Of a DNA stretch of 64,000 nt, positions 10,448-20,729 are shown piece by piece. Position numbers and translations under genes: made by a program. The notes under the pieces were generated by a model. It was not told the origin of the DNA, made no database searches, and saw nothing but the letters and a program-made list of their open reading frames with translations. Each line of letters starts with the position of its first letter. The stretch's first letter is position 1. The DNA is taken from contig CACKJL010000001.1 in NCBI GenBank assembly GCA_902600395.1, positions 6,890-70,889 on the forward strand. Direction: 5' to 3'. This stretch comes from an uncultured Prochlorococcus sp. Its GTDB lineage: Bacteria; Cyanobacteriota; Cyanobacteriia; PCC-6307; Cyanobiaceae.

Positions 10448-11809
10448 TTCAATAATTTTTTCAAGTTGCCAACACCTGCTCCCTTTTATAAGAATAGAAT
10501 CCCCTTTTTTTGTAGATTTGTTTATCTCTTGAGGAACATCTTTAATATTATTTAAAACTAAGAATTTATTCTTATCTTCAAGATATTCGGTGTAAATTTT
10601 TTCATCTTCTTTATCGCAAATAAATAAACACTTTTCTATATCTGAATTATTTATTAAGTTGAATATTTCTTTATGATATTTTTCAGATTCTTTTCCCAAT
10701 TCTTGCATACTTCCAAATATAAAAAATTTATTTCTCGGTTTTTCAAGCAGGTTTTTAATACATGCTTTTACTGACTCCGGCGAAGCATTATATGATTCAT
10801 CATATATTGTTGTTTTTACTGATTTAAGAATTTTATTCCTTCCACCTAAACTTACAAAATCAAATTTATTAAAACTTGCAAAATCAACACCTAGTTCTTT
10901 AGCAACAGCATAAGCAAATAAGAAATTCGAAGCATTGTGAAATCCATCAAATGAAATTATAAAGGTATTTTCTTCAATTAAAATAGTTTTATTCGAAGGA
11001 TCATAAAATCCTCGTAAATTATCATCTTTCCTAAAACTCTCCTTTTGATTTTCTATATTTAAAAGTTCTACTTTTATTACTCTACCTTTCCAGAACTCTC
11101 TTAAAGTTTCTTCAAGAAGTAAGTCATTTGCTGGTATTATTACAACTCCTTTAGGATTTAAAAATTTACTAATTTCACATTTTGCATAAGTAATATTTTT
11201 TTTAGAGCCTAACAATCCAATATGGGCTGTTCCTATGTTAGTAATCACTGCAATATCGGGTTCACTATATTTAGATAAATTTTCGATCTGTCCAAGACCT
11301 CTCATTCCCATCTCAAGGACCAAAACTTTATCTTCTTTATCTGCGGCACAAATAGTAAGACCAACCCCAATCTCATTATTGAAATTTGCATGGGATAATT
11401 TAATCTTTCCAAGTTTTTTTAAAACTTCACCAACCATTTCTTTTGTAGTTGTTTTACCGACTGAACCAGTTATCGCAATCAAAGGGATACTTAATTTTTT
11501 TCTTTTGAGCAAGGTTAATTTTTGGAATGCCTCTAAAGTGTCATTAACAACCCAACAAGGAAAATTGTCAGGAAGTAATTTCTGCATACCTTCTTTTATA
11601 ACTACTGATTTAACCCCTTTATTTAAAACCTCTTGAAGAAAACTATGTCCGTCAAAATTTTCACCCTTAATAGCGATAAAAAGATCATTTTTTAAACAAG
11701 TTCTACTATCAATACTTATATTCTTAAAATTTAAAGAATCTATTCCACCCTCGCCCAGATTTTTAATATCACCTAAAACATCTTTTAACTCTAATAAAGA
11801 AAGATCCAT
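10436..11809 (-). CDS. murF: UDP-N-acetylmuramoyl-tripeptide--D-alanyl-D-alanine ligase
   Basis: Mur-ligase that adds D-Ala-D-Ala to the UDP-MurNAc tripeptide, the last cytoplasmic peptide step. The ATP P-loop [11 protein letters not shown] lies at 113-123, followed by [10 protein letters not shown] and a central-domain [21 protein letters not shown] in the third domain is typical of MurF and separates it from MurE. The length is 457. It is the last gene of a leftward run menD-menB-glgA-murF, 12 bases after glgA, and converges on glmU with an overlap of 12 bases. Confidence 0.94.
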   Translation of the reverse strand: MDLSLLELKDVLGDIKNLGEGGIDSLNFKNISIDSRTCLKNDLFIAIKGENFDGHSFLQEVLNKGVKSVVIKEGMQKLLPDNFPCWVVNDTLEAFQKLTLLKRKKLSIPLIAITGSVGKTTTKEMVGEVLKKLGKIKLSHANFNNEIGVGLTICAADKEDKVLVLEMGMRGLGQIENLSKYSEPDIAVITNIGTAHIGLLGSKKNITYAKCEISKFLNPKGVVIIPANDLLLEETLREFWKGRVIKVELLNIENQKESFRKDDNLRGFYDPSNKTILIEENTFIISFDGFHNASNFLFAYAVAKELGVDFASFNKFDFVSLGGRNKILKSVKTTIYDESYNASPESVKACIKNLLEKPRNKFFIFGSMQELGKESEKYHKEIFNLINNSDIEKCLFICDKEDEKIYTEYLEDKNKFLVLNNIKDVPQEINKSTKKGDSILIKGSRCWQLEKIIELIN

Positions 11810-11821
11810 TAAGAATTTAAG

Positions 11822-13273
11822 TCATACTTTTTTTAAAGATGGATCAGCTGATTGTCCATAAGAAAATTTCTCAACTTCAGCAACATCTGGTGATGGTTCC
11901 TTTATTCCGCAAACATCCTTATACATAATTTCGTATTCAAGAGCTGATCTTTGCCAACTAAACTCTTGGCTCATAGCTCTTTTTTGTAGTAATTCCCAAC
12001 TATCTTTATGCCTAAAGGCTTCCCAAGACCTGACTAAAGAAGTATAGAAATCTATAGGTTCAAAGCGATCAAAGCAGAAACCTGTACCACTATTATTTTC
12101 TGGATCATGAGGTAAAACTGTATCAACTAAACCTCCAACTCGCCTTACTATTGGAATAGACCCATATCTCATAGCCAGGAGTTGACTAATTCCACAAGGT
12201 TCGAATCTACTTGGCATTAAAAATGCATCAGAGCCACCATAGATAAGCCTTGATAAAGAATCATCATAAGTAAGAAATACTGAGAATCTTCCTGGGTAAT
12301 CTAATGCCAGTTGCCATAATCCAGACTCTAAATACCTATCTCCAGTCCCTAAAACAGCAATTTGAGAATCTGTATAGGCCAATAGTCTTCTTGAAACTTG
12401 TAAAAGTAAGTCAACCCCTTTCTGATCAACTAACCTACTGACCATACCTAAAAGATATTTTTTGGAATTAACTTCGAGACCCATTTCTCTCTGCAGAATT
12501 TTTTTATTTTCTTGCCTATTTTCTAAATTCTTAATACTGAATTGTGCAGGTAAAACTGGATCTTTGGCTGGATTCCATTCATCAAGATCTATACCATTAA
12601 GAATTCCTCTTAATTTGCCTGAGATGTAATTAAGTAATCCTTCGAGGCTTTCCCCGTATTCATGAGTTTTAATCTCATCTGCATAAGTCGGAGAAACAGC
12701 ATTGACCCTATCTGCGTACAACATTGCCGCAGCCATCGTATGGTCTCCATGCATATACCAAGGACACCAAGTCATTTTTTCAAGTTTCCACCTCCAAGGG
12801 CCTTGGTATTTTAAATTATGAATTGTGAAGACCGTACTAATTTCGGGATCTTGATGCATCCACACAGGAATCATTCCAGTGTGCCAATCATGGCAATGGA
12901 GAACTTGAGGTTTCCAACAGTTCCAGGAAAATTCTGCAGTAGCACTAGCAAAAAATGTGAAGCGCCAGTCCTCATTTTCGCCTCCATATATTTGGTCAGA
13001 GTCAAATGTTGGATGACCCACTAGGTAAATCACATAATTATGGATGGGATGTTTTGCTTCATATACGGCAAAATCAGTGCCCATTGTATTTGCTCTAAAG
13101 ACTGGTTCATTCGATACCTCTAAAAGACTCCACAATTTTCCATATCCTGGAATTATTACCCTTACATCGTGACCAAGTTTTATCAAAGATGGAGGCAACG
13201 AACCAACCACATCTCCCATACCTCCAACTTTGATCATTGGAGCACATTCAGCAGCGGCAAGAAGAATTCTCAT
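11822..13273 (-). CDS. glgA: glycogen synthase (ADP-glucose, GT5)
   Basis: Extends alpha-1,4-glucan from ADP-glucose. The 483-residue protein has the ADP-glucose-binding [13 protein letters not shown] at 16-28 (the KxGG motif of GT5 synthases), HCHDWHTG in the N domain, and [29 protein letters not shown] in the C domain with the catalytic Glu. The C-terminal tail after the GT domain is short and charged. It sits between menB (36 bases upstream) and murF (12 bases downstream). The branching enzyme glgB is separate in this window, and glgC was not seen. Confidence 0.96.
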   Translation of the reverse strand: MRILLAAAECAPMIKVGGMGDVVGSLPPSLIKLGHDVRVIIPGYGKLWSLLEVSNEPVFRANTMGTDFAVYEAKHPIHNYVIYLVGHPTFDSDQIYGGENEDWRFTFFASATAEFSWNCWKPQVLHCHDWHTGMIPVWMHQDPEISTVFTIHNLKYQGPWRWKLEKMTWCPWYMHGDHTMAAAMLYADRVNAVSPTYADEIKTHEYGESLEGLLNYISGKLRGILNGIDLDEWNPAKDPVLPAQFSIKNLENRQENKKILQREMGLEVNSKKYLLGMVSRLVDQKGVDLLLQVSRRLLAYTDSQIAVLGTGDRYLESGLWQLALDYPGRFSVFLTYDDSLSRLIYGGSDAFLMPSRFEPCGISQLLAMRYGSIPIVRRVGGLVDTVLPHDPENNSGTGFCFDRFEPIDFYTSLVRSWEAFRHKDSWELLQKRAMSQEFSWQRSALEYEIMYKDVCGIKEPSPDVAEVEKFSYGQSADPSLKKV

Positions 13274-13309
13274 TGATAATTATTTAAAAAAGTTCTTTTG
13301 AAAAATAAA

Positions 13310-14167
13310 CTAGGGTGTCCACTTATAGTCAGAAAAGTCTGGTGGACGCTTTTCAAGAAAGGCATCTCTACCTTCTTGAGCTTCTTCAGTCGAATAGAAT
13401 AATTGAGTTGTGTATCCAGATAATTCTTGAATACCTGCAATCCCATCATTCTCTGCATTGAATGAAGCTTTAAGAATACGAATAGCAGTTGGACTATTTC
13501 GTAAAATCTCTCTTGCCCAGATTACACCCTCAGCTTCTAATTCTTCAATCTTTGTAATTGCATTTATTAAGCCCATCTTCAGAGCTTCCTTGGAATTATA
13601 TTTTCTACACAAAAACCAAATTTCTTTTGCTTTTCTTTGACCAACAAGTCTTGCTAAATAACTAGATCCAAAACCTCCATCAAAACTACCAACTCTTGGA
13701 CCTGTTTGACCAAATATTGCATTTTCAGAGGCGATACTGAGATCACAAATTAGATGAAGTACCTGCCCTCCTCCAATTGCGAAACCAGGAACTAAAGCAA
13801 TAACCACTTTAGGCAAACTTCTTATTAATCTTTGAAGTTCAAGTACATTTAATCTCTGCTTCCCTTCATCATTTTTATATCCATTTTTACCCCTTACACT
13901 CTGATCACCTCCAGAGCAAAAAGAATAAATGCCTTTCTTGTCAGGTCCTGCACCTGTAAAGAGAACTACGCCAATAGTTTCATCATTTCTTACGATATCA
14001 AATGCGTCAATGAGTTCATCTACAGTTTGTGGCCTAAATGCATTTCTTTTTTCAGGTCGATTAATTGCAATTCTCGCAATTCCCTCATCTGATTTGTGAA
14101 ACAATATATCCTCATAAGATTTGCATTCTGACCAATTTAAAGTTGTTTTACCAGGTAATACTTTCAT
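13310..14167 (-). CDS. menB: 1,4-dihydroxy-2-naphthoyl-CoA synthase
   Basis: Crotonase-fold enzyme that closes the second ring of the naphthoquinone head group; in cyanobacteria the product becomes phylloquinone of photosystem I. Motifs are the oxyanion-hole CSGGDQ (84-89), [16 protein letters not shown] (132-147) and [16 protein letters not shown] (152-167). The glycine at 156 falls in the QTGP context of bicarbonate-dependent (type I) MenB enzymes such as that of E. coli, rather than the type with an aspartate there. D163 is the expected catalytic aspartate. It lies 35 bases after menD, so the two form a pathway unit. Confidence 0.96.
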   Translation of the reverse strand: MKVLPGKTTLNWSECKSYEDILFHKSDEGIARIAINRPEKRNAFRPQTVDELIDAFDIVRNDETIGVVLFTGAGPDKKGIYSFCSGGDQSVRGKNGYKNDEGKQRLNVLELQRLIRSLPKVVIALVPGFAIGGGQVLHLICDLSIASENAIFGQTGPRVGSFDGGFGSSYLARLVGQRKAKEIWFLCRKYNSKEALKMGLINAITKIEELEAEGVIWAREILRNSPTAIRILKASFNAENDGIAGIQELSGYTTQLFYSTEEAQEGRDAFLEKRPPDFSDYKWTP

Positions 14168-14202
14168 AAAATCTAATAATTCAAAGATAGAAAATGATAA
14201 AT

Positions 14203-15966
14203 TTAACTGCCAATTATTTTTTCTAGCAAGGCATTTTTTTCACAAATTTCATTTTCTGGATCAACATCAACCTTAATTATTACAGATTTCTGGATAGAAA
14301 TGCTCCAATCTAATGCCTCTCGTAATTTTTTAAAATTTGTCACACTTTTAAAGTTTACTTGATAGCCCTCTGCGAGTTTTGGCCAGTTTATTTCTTTTGG
14401 CATAAGAAATAGTTTTTTTAATTCATCTTCTTTTAAATTTTTTTTATAAATACGATTAAATATATTTCCGCCATTATTATTTATTAGAAGAATTGTTATA
14501 TTCATGTCGTTTGAATTTTCAATCAGCCAACCGTTTATATCATGAATAAAAGCCAAATCTCCAGTCACAAGAAGTAGAGGATTTTTAATTCTAGAAATAC
14601 CTAATGCAAGAGATAAAGTTCCGTCTATTCCAGAAGCTCCCCTAAAGCTGAAACAATTTCTTGTTAAGGTACCATTCTCAGAAAACGTAAGCCAATCTCT
14701 AATCGGGCTACTCGCTGAGAGCATTATAGGATTTTCAGTTGGCCAAAGTTTTGGAACAAGATTTGCAAGCATATACTCAGTAATTTGATTATCTTGAGAA
14801 ATTTTCTCTTTTAAAATTTCTTTAATCTGCTCGCCTTCCTCTATTAGATTTAGTGCCAACTGAGTAAGAGACTTTTTGTTTTTTTCATTGATTGATAATT
14901 CTTTTAACAATTTAGTAGTGAAATTTGAAAGCCCAAAATCATATTCAAATGATTTTTTTATAGGGTCCAATTTTCTATAGTTTTTTTCTTTTATAAGAAT
15001 TTGTATCCCTTTGAAGTTTATTAAAAAATTCTCCAAATCAATTGAGGATGACATAGGGCCAAGCCTCAAAAGTTGATGACAATTTATTGAATTTTTATTT
15101 TTTCTTAAAACTAATTCCCAATTCACGACTAACCCTCTCAAACCAGAATAAACACCTGAAACAGGATCAGCAAATACTGGCCAACCAGTAATCTCTTGTA
15201 ATCGTTCTAAAGATTTATTGAAAGAAGTTAAATCATTTATGGAACCTTGATAGGGACCTACCAAAATAATACCGGATTCATCTAAATTTAAATTTTCTGA
15301 GATTTCGAAGAACTTGTTTTGATCAGGCTTTATTTCATTTTCCTGAAATATATATTTTTTCTTTAAATAAATTCTCTCAAAAACCTCTAAAACATTTTTT
15401 TTATTTAAAAGTGAAATACCTAAAGGCTTATCAATAGGAATATTTAAATGAATAGGGCCAGGGAAGGTTGATATTTGTTTCTCAATAGTTCGAACTAAAT
15501 TCAAGATTTCATTTTCTTGTGTTTCATGAAGTCCATTTAGATTTGTACTTAAAACTCTTCTGCAGACTGAACTCAAAAAATCTTCTTGATTTACTGTTTG
15601 ATTAGCGCCACAATCTTTTAATCTTAAGGGTCTATCTGCAGTAAGAAATATAATACCTTTACAAGATCGGTCTGCCTCAACTGCTGCTGGCAATAAGTTA
15701 CTTACAGCAGTCCCAGAAGTCGTAATAACTAAAGAGAGATTACCTGATGCAGCAGAAATCCCAAGAGAGTGGAATCCCGCAGATCTCTCATCTATTGAAT
15801 TAAAAATATTTACCAGTCCTAATTTATTTAATTTTCCAGCAGCTATTGCTAAAGGTGCTGATCTACTTCCAGGACATATTATTAAATTTTGAACTCCTAT
15901 TTTTATAAGAAGATTCAAAAGTTGTAAACTTCTAAGAAAATTTTTGCATTCAATAGATGATGTCAT
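14203..15966 (-). CDS. menD: SEPHCHC synthase (menaquinone/phylloquinone pathway, ThDP enzyme)
   Basis: ThDP-dependent enzyme that joins 2-oxoglutarate-derived succinic semialdehyde to isochorismate. The 587-residue length is right. The N-terminal Pyr domain has [14 protein letters not shown] and the activating glutamate region [33 protein letters not shown] follows. The C-terminal PP domain carries the ThDP/Mg motif beginning [12 protein letters not shown] and ending in NNNGGNIF. The ATG start lies 50 bases from the divergent lepB gene. It is first in the run menD-menB-glgA-murF. Confidence 0.96.
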   Translation of the reverse strand: MTSSIECKNFLRSLQLLNLLIKIGVQNLIICPGSRSAPLAIAAGKLNKLGLVNIFNSIDERSAGFHSLGISAASGNLSLVITTSGTAVSNLLPAAVEADRSCKGIIFLTADRPLRLKDCGANQTVNQEDFLSSVCRRVLSTNLNGLHETQENEILNLVRTIEKQISTFPGPIHLNIPIDKPLGISLLNKKNVLEVFERIYLKKKYIFQENEIKPDQNKFFEISENLNLDESGIILVGPYQGSINDLTSFNKSLERLQEITGWPVFADPVSGVYSGLRGLVVNWELVLRKNKNSINCHQLLRLGPMSSSIDLENFLINFKGIQILIKEKNYRKLDPIKKSFEYDFGLSNFTTKLLKELSINEKNKKSLTQLALNLIEEGEQIKEILKEKISQDNQITEYMLANLVPKLWPTENPIMLSASSPIRDWLTFSENGTLTRNCFSFRGASGIDGTLSLALGISRIKNPLLLVTGDLAFIHDINGWLIENSNDMNITILLINNNGGNIFNRIYKKNLKEDELKKLFLMPKEINWPKLAEGYQVNFKSVTNFKKLREALDWSISIQKSVIIKVDVDPENEICEKNALLEKIIGS

Positions 15967-16016
15967 AATTTATATAAATGCTTTGGGATTTCCCTTATAA
16001 CTGAATTAAATAAAAC

Positions 16017-16601
16017 ATGTCTACAACTCAAGAAAAAAGAAATTCAATAATAAAGGATTTAAAAAATCTTTTAATCTGGATATCTATAGCTTTAATTATA
16101 CGATGGCAGGTTATAGAGCCAAGATGGATCCCATCCGGTTCAATGCTTCCAACTCTTCAAATACAAGATAAAATTCTTGTTGAGAAACTAACCCCCAAAA
16201 TCACATCCAAATCAAATCTTTCAAAATTAAAAAATAAAATAGTTGTTTTTAACGTTCCGGAACAATTAATTAATGCTGGTTATGAAGCAGATACTGCACT
16301 AATAAAGAGAGTAGTTGGGATACCTGGAGACAAGGTAGAAGTAAGAGATGGTAACCTTTACTTAAACGATATAGCTCAAAACAATTACGTTTTTGACAAA
16401 AATATTAATTATTCAATGGGGCCTTTTATTGTCCCAGAAGAAGCATTATGGGTGATGGGAGATAATAGAAATAACAGTATGGACTCACATATTTGGGGAT
16501 TTTTACCCTATGAAAAGGTTATTGGTAAAGCTATTTTTAGATATTGGCCGTTCAATAAAATTGGACCTATTCGGTTCCCTGCTCTTAATAATTTAGATTA
16601 A
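16017..16601 (+). CDS. lepB: signal peptidase I
   Basis: Membrane serine protease that removes signal peptides from exported proteins. It has 194 residues with one N-terminal membrane segment (about 18-30). The Ser/Lys dyad is S42 in PSGSMLPTL and K97 in LIKRVVGIPGD. The downstream signature VMGDNRNNSMDSHIWG fits boxes D/E. It is short, as in the cyanobacterial and Gram-positive type with a single anchor. It is divergent from menD and followed by a DUF760 gene after 45 bases. Confidence 0.95.
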   Translation: MSTTQEKRNSIIKDLKNLLIWISIALIIRWQVIEPRWIPSGSMLPTLQIQDKILVEKLTPKITSKSNLSKLKNKIVVFNVPEQLINAGYEADTALIKRVVGIPGDKVEVRDGNLYLNDIAQNNYVFDKNINYSMGPFIVPEEALWVMGDNRNNSMDSHIWGFLPYEKVIGKAIFRYWPFNKIGPIRFPALNNLD

Positions 16602-16646
16602 TGGGTACGTGATGATGTAGGGTTTTTATATCTTGAAGTTGTAGAA

Positions 16647-16985
16647 ATGTTTAATCCAGAATTTCTTGCTACTGAAAATAATGATCCAAACGATGAGAAT
16701 GATTTAATCCAATATTTACAAAAACAATCTCCAGAAGTGTTGCAAAGAGTAGCAAAATCAGCAAGTGAAGATATTCAAGAAATAATTAGACATAATGTTC
16801 AAGGTCTTCTTGGAATGCTTCCTTCAGATCAATTTGATGTAAAAATAACATCCTCAAAAGACAACATTGCTAATTTATTATCTTCTGCAATGATGACAGG
16901 ATATTTCTTAAGACAAATGGAGCAAAGAAAAGAGCTGGAACAAACTCTCAAAAATGATGAAAAAATGTCTATTGAAGAAGAATAG
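16647..16985 (+). CDS. DUF760 family protein
   Basis: A 112-residue cytosolic protein of the DUF760 family found in cyanobacteria and plastids. Recognised by the conserved block VQGLLGMLPSDQFDVKITSS followed by LLSSAMMTGYFLRQMEQR. It has no signal peptide or membrane segment; the C-terminal tail is acidic and lysine-rich. No biochemical function is established for the bacterial members as far as I know. It follows lepB on the same strand and ends 2 bases short of the convergent DUF4336 gene. Confidence 0.85.
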   Translation: MFNPEFLATENNDPNDENDLIQYLQKQSPEVLQRVAKSASEDIQEIIRHNVQGLLGMLPSDQFDVKITSSKDNIANLLSSAMMTGYFLRQMEQRKELEQTLKNDEKMSIEEE

Positions 16986-16987
16986 TT

Positions 16988-18160
16988 TTAAAGATTTATT
17001 TCTTCAGGAATTATTCCTAGTTCAAACAACTTTTTATATAAACTCATCAGAAATTTATTATCCTCCGGTAGTTTGTCCCACTTTTGGGAATTAATTTCAT
17101 TAATTAATTTTTGACAATCTTCTATTGTAAATTTTATCGGTGCCGTAAAATGGGCTGGAATTAAATATTCCATATCTTCAAGAGACTTGATATTTTCTAG
17201 CCATTTAATTAACACTTCTTTTGAACGGGGAAAAATTAGTTTTTGTAAAACTGGTGCCACTTGAATCTTAGGAGTTTCTTCCCCCATTATTTCAACAAGA
17301 GAGGATTCCCAATCTTCGTCCCATAAAAAGGGATAAATACCGAAATGAGATCTCCAATTTCTAAGATCTTTTTTGAACGAATACTTAAATATTTCTTTTA
17401 AAGGTGGAATATTTAACTTACCTGGTTTTAAAAAAGATGAAAATAAGACTAACCTTTTCCAACCTTTTTTTCTTTGTTCAATGGAGTCAATCAAAGGTTC
17501 ATCTCCTCTCTCTCTAGAATGAAAAAGAAGTGGAGTCGGATCAAAATTAAATATCTCAGGTGGAGTGGAGTCTATTCCAACTATTGCGTCTGTTACATGA
17601 AGAGTTTTCGTAGAATAATGGAAACAGCTTATCTCCTGATATCTTCCAAGCCCTAAATTCAGTGGGCCTAATGAAGACCATTTAAAGGAGTTCGCATGTG
17701 GAGTACCTTCCTCAAACAGTATTCTTGATCTTTTTGATGGAATTCCTAAAAAATCTAGTGGAAGATTGATGGGGAAACTCCACTGTCCAGGACAAAGCCA
17801 AATTTCTGCATCTTTAAGAATTCTTGAAAGAGCTGGTAGTCCGATTTTATGTTCTAGACCCGAGGCACTTGGGAGAATTATTGTTTTTACTTTACCGTGA
17901 ATCGCAATTAATTTTTCTAACTCATTTATTAATTCTTTTGTAGGAGGTAGTGGGTTTATGAGCATCAACCCATTATCAACCTTTATTACCGTCATTCTTA
18001 TAGGAACCGCAACATAATAAAGTCCCTGTATTTGTTCCAAGGACCATATTTGATCAGGAATTAATTCTCTTAAGATTGTTTTCTTTTTCCCATAAGGATA
18101 TAAGGGAAATAATGGCCACCAATACCACTTTTTATTTAAAGTTTCTTCCACCACTATCAT
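16988..18160 (-). CDS. DUF4336 protein coupled to the Mn/Zn transporter permease
   Basis: A 390-residue protein of the DUF4336 family, found in cyanobacteria and some eukaryotes and often regarded as metallo-beta-lactamase-like. The middle shows possible fold landmarks: LPSASGLEHKIGLPA (97-111) and LHVTDAIVGID (187-197), with H104, H188 and D191 as candidate ligands. A canonical HxHxDH motif is not visible. Its ATG overlaps the TGA stop of the ABC permease as ATGA, so translation is probably coupled to that transporter. A link to metal handling is inferred from context only. Confidence 0.8.
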   Translation of the reverse strand: MIVVEETLNKKWYWWPLFPLYPYGKKKTILRELIPDQIWSLEQIQGLYYVAVPIRMTVIKVDNGLMLINPLPPTKELINELEKLIAIHGKVKTIILPSASGLEHKIGLPALSRILKDAEIWLCPGQWSFPINLPLDFLGIPSKRSRILFEEGTPHANSFKWSSLGPLNLGLGRYQEISCFHYSTKTLHVTDAIVGIDSTPPEIFNFDPTPLLFHSRERGDEPLIDSIEQRKKGWKRLVLFSSFLKPGKLNIPPLKEIFKYSFKKDLRNWRSHFGIYPFLWDEDWESSLVEIMGEETPKIQVAPVLQKLIFPRSKEVLIKWLENIKSLEDMEYLIPAHFTAPIKFTIEDCQKLINEINSQKWDKLPEDNKFLMSLYKKLFELGIIPEEINL

Positions 18161-19029
18161 TTATAACCAGCAAAAAATTTCTTTAACTTAAATATTCCGT
18201 ATCTTGGAGCGAATAAAAAAGCGAATAAAAATATAAAAGTTTGTGCCAAGACAATTGATCCACCTGTCTCAAGATCAAACCAAAAACTAATATAGATTCC
18301 TATTAGGCTTGAGATAATTGCACTTAATACTGAAATTATTGTCATATTATCAAACTCATCCGTAAGTAAATATGCTGTAGCCCCTGGTGTAATCAACATC
18401 GCAACTACCAAGATAATTCCAACAGACTGCAAGCCCACAACTGCTGCCAAAGATAAACACGTGAGGAGTAAATAGTGAAGAAAAAATACATTTATTCCAA
18501 CTGTTTTTGCATGCCTAGGATCAAAACAATAAAGCATTAAATCTTTCCTAAAAATTGATAAAAGAATTACTACCAACAAAGAAATGAATATGGTTTGTTT
18601 TACATCTGAAAGTGATATTCCTAATGGACTGCCAAAAAGGATAGAGTGCAGATCAATATTACTTTTAATCTTAGAAACCAATACAATTCCAAGAGCAAAA
18701 AATCCAGTAAATACCAACCCAATAACAGTATCTTCCTTAACCCTAGATTTCTGCTTAATAAACCCTATCAATGCAACAGAACCAACTCCGAAAATAAATG
18801 CCCCTAATGAGAAAGGAAGACCTAATGCATAAGCAACCACAACACCAGGCATTACTGAATGTGAAACTGCATCTCCCATTAAAGCCCATCCTTTAAGAGT
18901 TAAATAACTGGATAGGAAACCACAAACAGCGGCCACTAATGAACTCATAAGAAGTGCTTTTCTCATAAAGCCATGAGTTAAAGGATCTGTTACGAATGAA
19001 TCTAAAGTTAAAAAAGAACAGAGCTCCAT
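18157..19029 (-). CDS. manganese/zinc-type ABC transporter permease (ABC-3 family)
   Basis: Integral membrane subunit of 290 residues with about eight hydrophobic segments. The family signature is clear in the N-terminal half: SLVAAVCGFLSSYLTLKGWALMGDAVSHSVMPGVVVAYALG, and LQSVGIILVVAMLITPGATAYLLTDEF later. Members import Mn, Zn or Fe. It belongs to a leftward unit ordered binding protein, ATPase, permease, DUF4336. The gap from the ATPase is 12 bases, and it overlaps DUF4336 by 4. The metal is best judged from the binding protein at 19810-20709. Confidence 0.92.
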   Translation of the reverse strand: MELCSFLTLDSFVTDPLTHGFMRKALLMSSLVAAVCGFLSSYLTLKGWALMGDAVSHSVMPGVVVAYALGLPFSLGAFIFGVGSVALIGFIKQKSRVKEDTVIGLVFTGFFALGIVLVSKIKSNIDLHSILFGSPLGISLSDVKQTIFISLLVVILLSIFRKDLMLYCFDPRHAKTVGINVFFLHYLLLTCLSLAAVVGLQSVGIILVVAMLITPGATAYLLTDEFDNMTIISVLSAIISSLIGIYISFWFDLETGGSIVLAQTFIFLFAFLFAPRYGIFKLKKFFAGYK

Positions 19030-19041
19030 ATAATTTAGAAT

Positions 19042-19806
19042 TTAGGATTCAGGTCCAAACAAGAAATCAGGTGAGATTCCTCCAAAAGTAGTTGTAATAT
19101 TTTCAGGAGTAAACACTTCAGAGGTCTCGCCATAAGCTACAACAGTTTTATTTATTAAAAGAACTAAATCACAAAATTCTCGTACATGAATCATATCGTG
19201 AGTGGATAATAATATGGTTTTCCCCTCATTTTTAAATTGAATAAATAATTCCGAGATAAGTTTCTCAGTTCTTATATCAACACCGGCAAAAGGCTCATCA
19301 AGGAGTAGTATTGAAGCCCTTTGCGCAATTGCTCTAGCTAAAAAAGTTCGTTTTCTCTGACCTCCAGATAAGTTTCCAATAGGTGTAGACAAATGATCAG
19401 TAAGATCAACCCTCTCAATAGCATCTTTAACCGCCTGAACGTCAGACTCTCTAGGACACCTAAAAATATTCATCGAACCATATCTTCCCATCATCACTAC
19501 ATCCCAAACATTTATTGGAAATTGACTATCAATTCCCTCACTCTGAGGAACATAAGCAATTGTCTGATCTTTTTGTGCAGATCTTAAAGACTCTCCATTA
19601 ATTCTAATTTTTCCCTTTGAAATATTTACAAAGCCAGTTAATGCATTAAAAAAAGTTGTTTTACCAGCCCCGTTCATCCCTACTAACCCACAAATCTGGC
19701 CAGGTTTCAATCTTAAATTAGCATCATACAAAGCCACCTTACCGTTGTAATCTACGCAAATATTCTCTGCTTCGATCCTAAAGTTTTGATAATTGATTGA
19801 TTCCAT
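19042..19806 (-). CDS. manganese/zinc-type ABC transporter ATP-binding subunit
   Basis: ATPase of 254 residues. Walker A is GMNGAGKT (43-50), the Q-loop is YVPQSEGID (85-93), the signature is LSGGQ (146-150), Walker B is ILLLDEP (166-172), and the switch histidine is in LLSTHD. It matches the MntA/ZnuC type by the GRYG and FPINVWDVVMMGR pattern. It is placed 3 bases after the binding-protein gene and 12 bases before the permease, so the three clearly form one transporter. Confidence 0.93.
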   Translation of the reverse strand: MESINYQNFRIEAENICVDYNGKVALYDANLRLKPGQICGLVGMNGAGKTTFFNALTGFVNISKGKIRINGESLRSAQKDQTIAYVPQSEGIDSQFPINVWDVVMMGRYGSMNIFRCPRESDVQAVKDAIERVDLTDHLSTPIGNLSGGQRKRTFLARAIAQRASILLLDEPFAGVDIRTEKLISELFIQFKNEGKTILLSTHDMIHVREFCDLVLLINKTVVAYGETSEVFTPENITTTFGGISPDFLFGPES

Positions 19807-19809
19807 AAT

Positions 19810-20709
19810 TCAAAAAAGGCCTTTTTTAATTAAATCCAAATTATGCTCAAGCATTTTTATATAGGAACTAGCAGGCCCACTTTTACCCGATAATGAATCA
19901 ACAAAAAGATTTCCGCCAAAATCAGCCCCAGTTTCGTTTGCAACAACCAATTGAGATTCATTACTTACAGTACTTTCGCAAAATACAGATGGGACATTTT
20001 TTTCTTTAACTATTGAGATTGTTCTTGTCATTCTTTTGGGCGTAATTTGACTCTCGGCATTAACTGGCCATAAATAAACTTCCTCTAATCCATAATCATT
20101 TGTTAAATATGAAAAAGCACCTTCACAACTTACTAGATACCTCCTGTCTTTATTCAAGTTATTAATAAAAAGTGAGAATTCTTTATCTATTTTAGAGAGT
20201 TTATCTTTATAAATTTTTCCATTTTCTTCAAATAATATCCTTTTGGATGGCCTCAATTCTGATAAAGAATCCACCAGAATATCTACGTATAGGATCCCTC
20301 TTTTTGGAGAAATCCAGGCATGAGGATTGGGTTTCCCTTTATAAAAATCTTCACTGATAAAAATAGGATCTAAATCTTTCGTGACAGTAATTCTTTTAAC
20401 TTTTAAATTAGAAACAAATTTTTCAGCCCATAATTCAAATCCAAATCCATTATCAATAAAAACAAAAGCACTAGAGGCATTTACCAAATCGCTCGGAGTT
20501 GGTTGGTAGCCATGAACTTCAACTCCTGGTTTCGTTATTGATTTAACAATAAAATCATCTTTTGCAATATTACTAATTATGTCCGCCAAAACAGTGAAAC
20601 TTGCTAGTATAACTTCTTTACTTTCCTTTTTATTTGATATTCTCTTGCATGAGCCTGAAGCAAGAGAAAGCAGAAGTAACAAACTTAAAATAAGAATTTT
20701 TTTTCTCAT
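19810..20709 (-). CDS. metal-binding lipoprotein of the ABC importer, manganese-type ligand set
   Basis: Cluster A-I solute-binding protein of 299 residues. An N-terminal lipoprotein signal ends in ASGSC, with C21 the likely lipidated cysteine. The four expected metal ligands can be placed as H66 (VEVHGYQP), H130 (NPHAW), E245 (FCESTVS) and D271 (LFVDS). A His-His-Glu-Asp set is typical of manganese proteins such as MntC and PsaA, whereas ZnuA has a third histidine. There is also no histidine-rich loop. Manganese fits the demand of photosystem II. The specificity is inferred from ligands, not measured. Confidence 0.88.
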   Translation of the reverse strand: MRKKILILSLLLLLSLASGSCKRISNKKESKEVILASFTVLADIISNIAKDDFIVKSITKPGVEVHGYQPTPSDLVNASSAFVFIDNGFGFELWAEKFVSNLKVKRITVTKDLDPIFISEDFYKGKPNPHAWISPKRGILYVDILVDSLSELRPSKRILFEENGKIYKDKLSKIDKEFSLFINNLNKDRRYLVSCEGAFSYLTNDYGLEEVYLWPVNAESQITPKRMTRTISIVKEKNVPSVFCESTVSNESQLVVANETGADFGGNLFVDSLSGKSGPASSYIKMLEHNLDLIKKGLF

Positions 20710-20729
20710 ATTTAAATTTCAAATTTAGA

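Noticed and set aside
11235..11636. 133-codon open frame on the plus strand inside murF
   Set aside because: It lies wholly antisense to a well-supported gene, has no recognisable motifs, and is the kind of frame expected by chance opposite AT-rich coding DNA.
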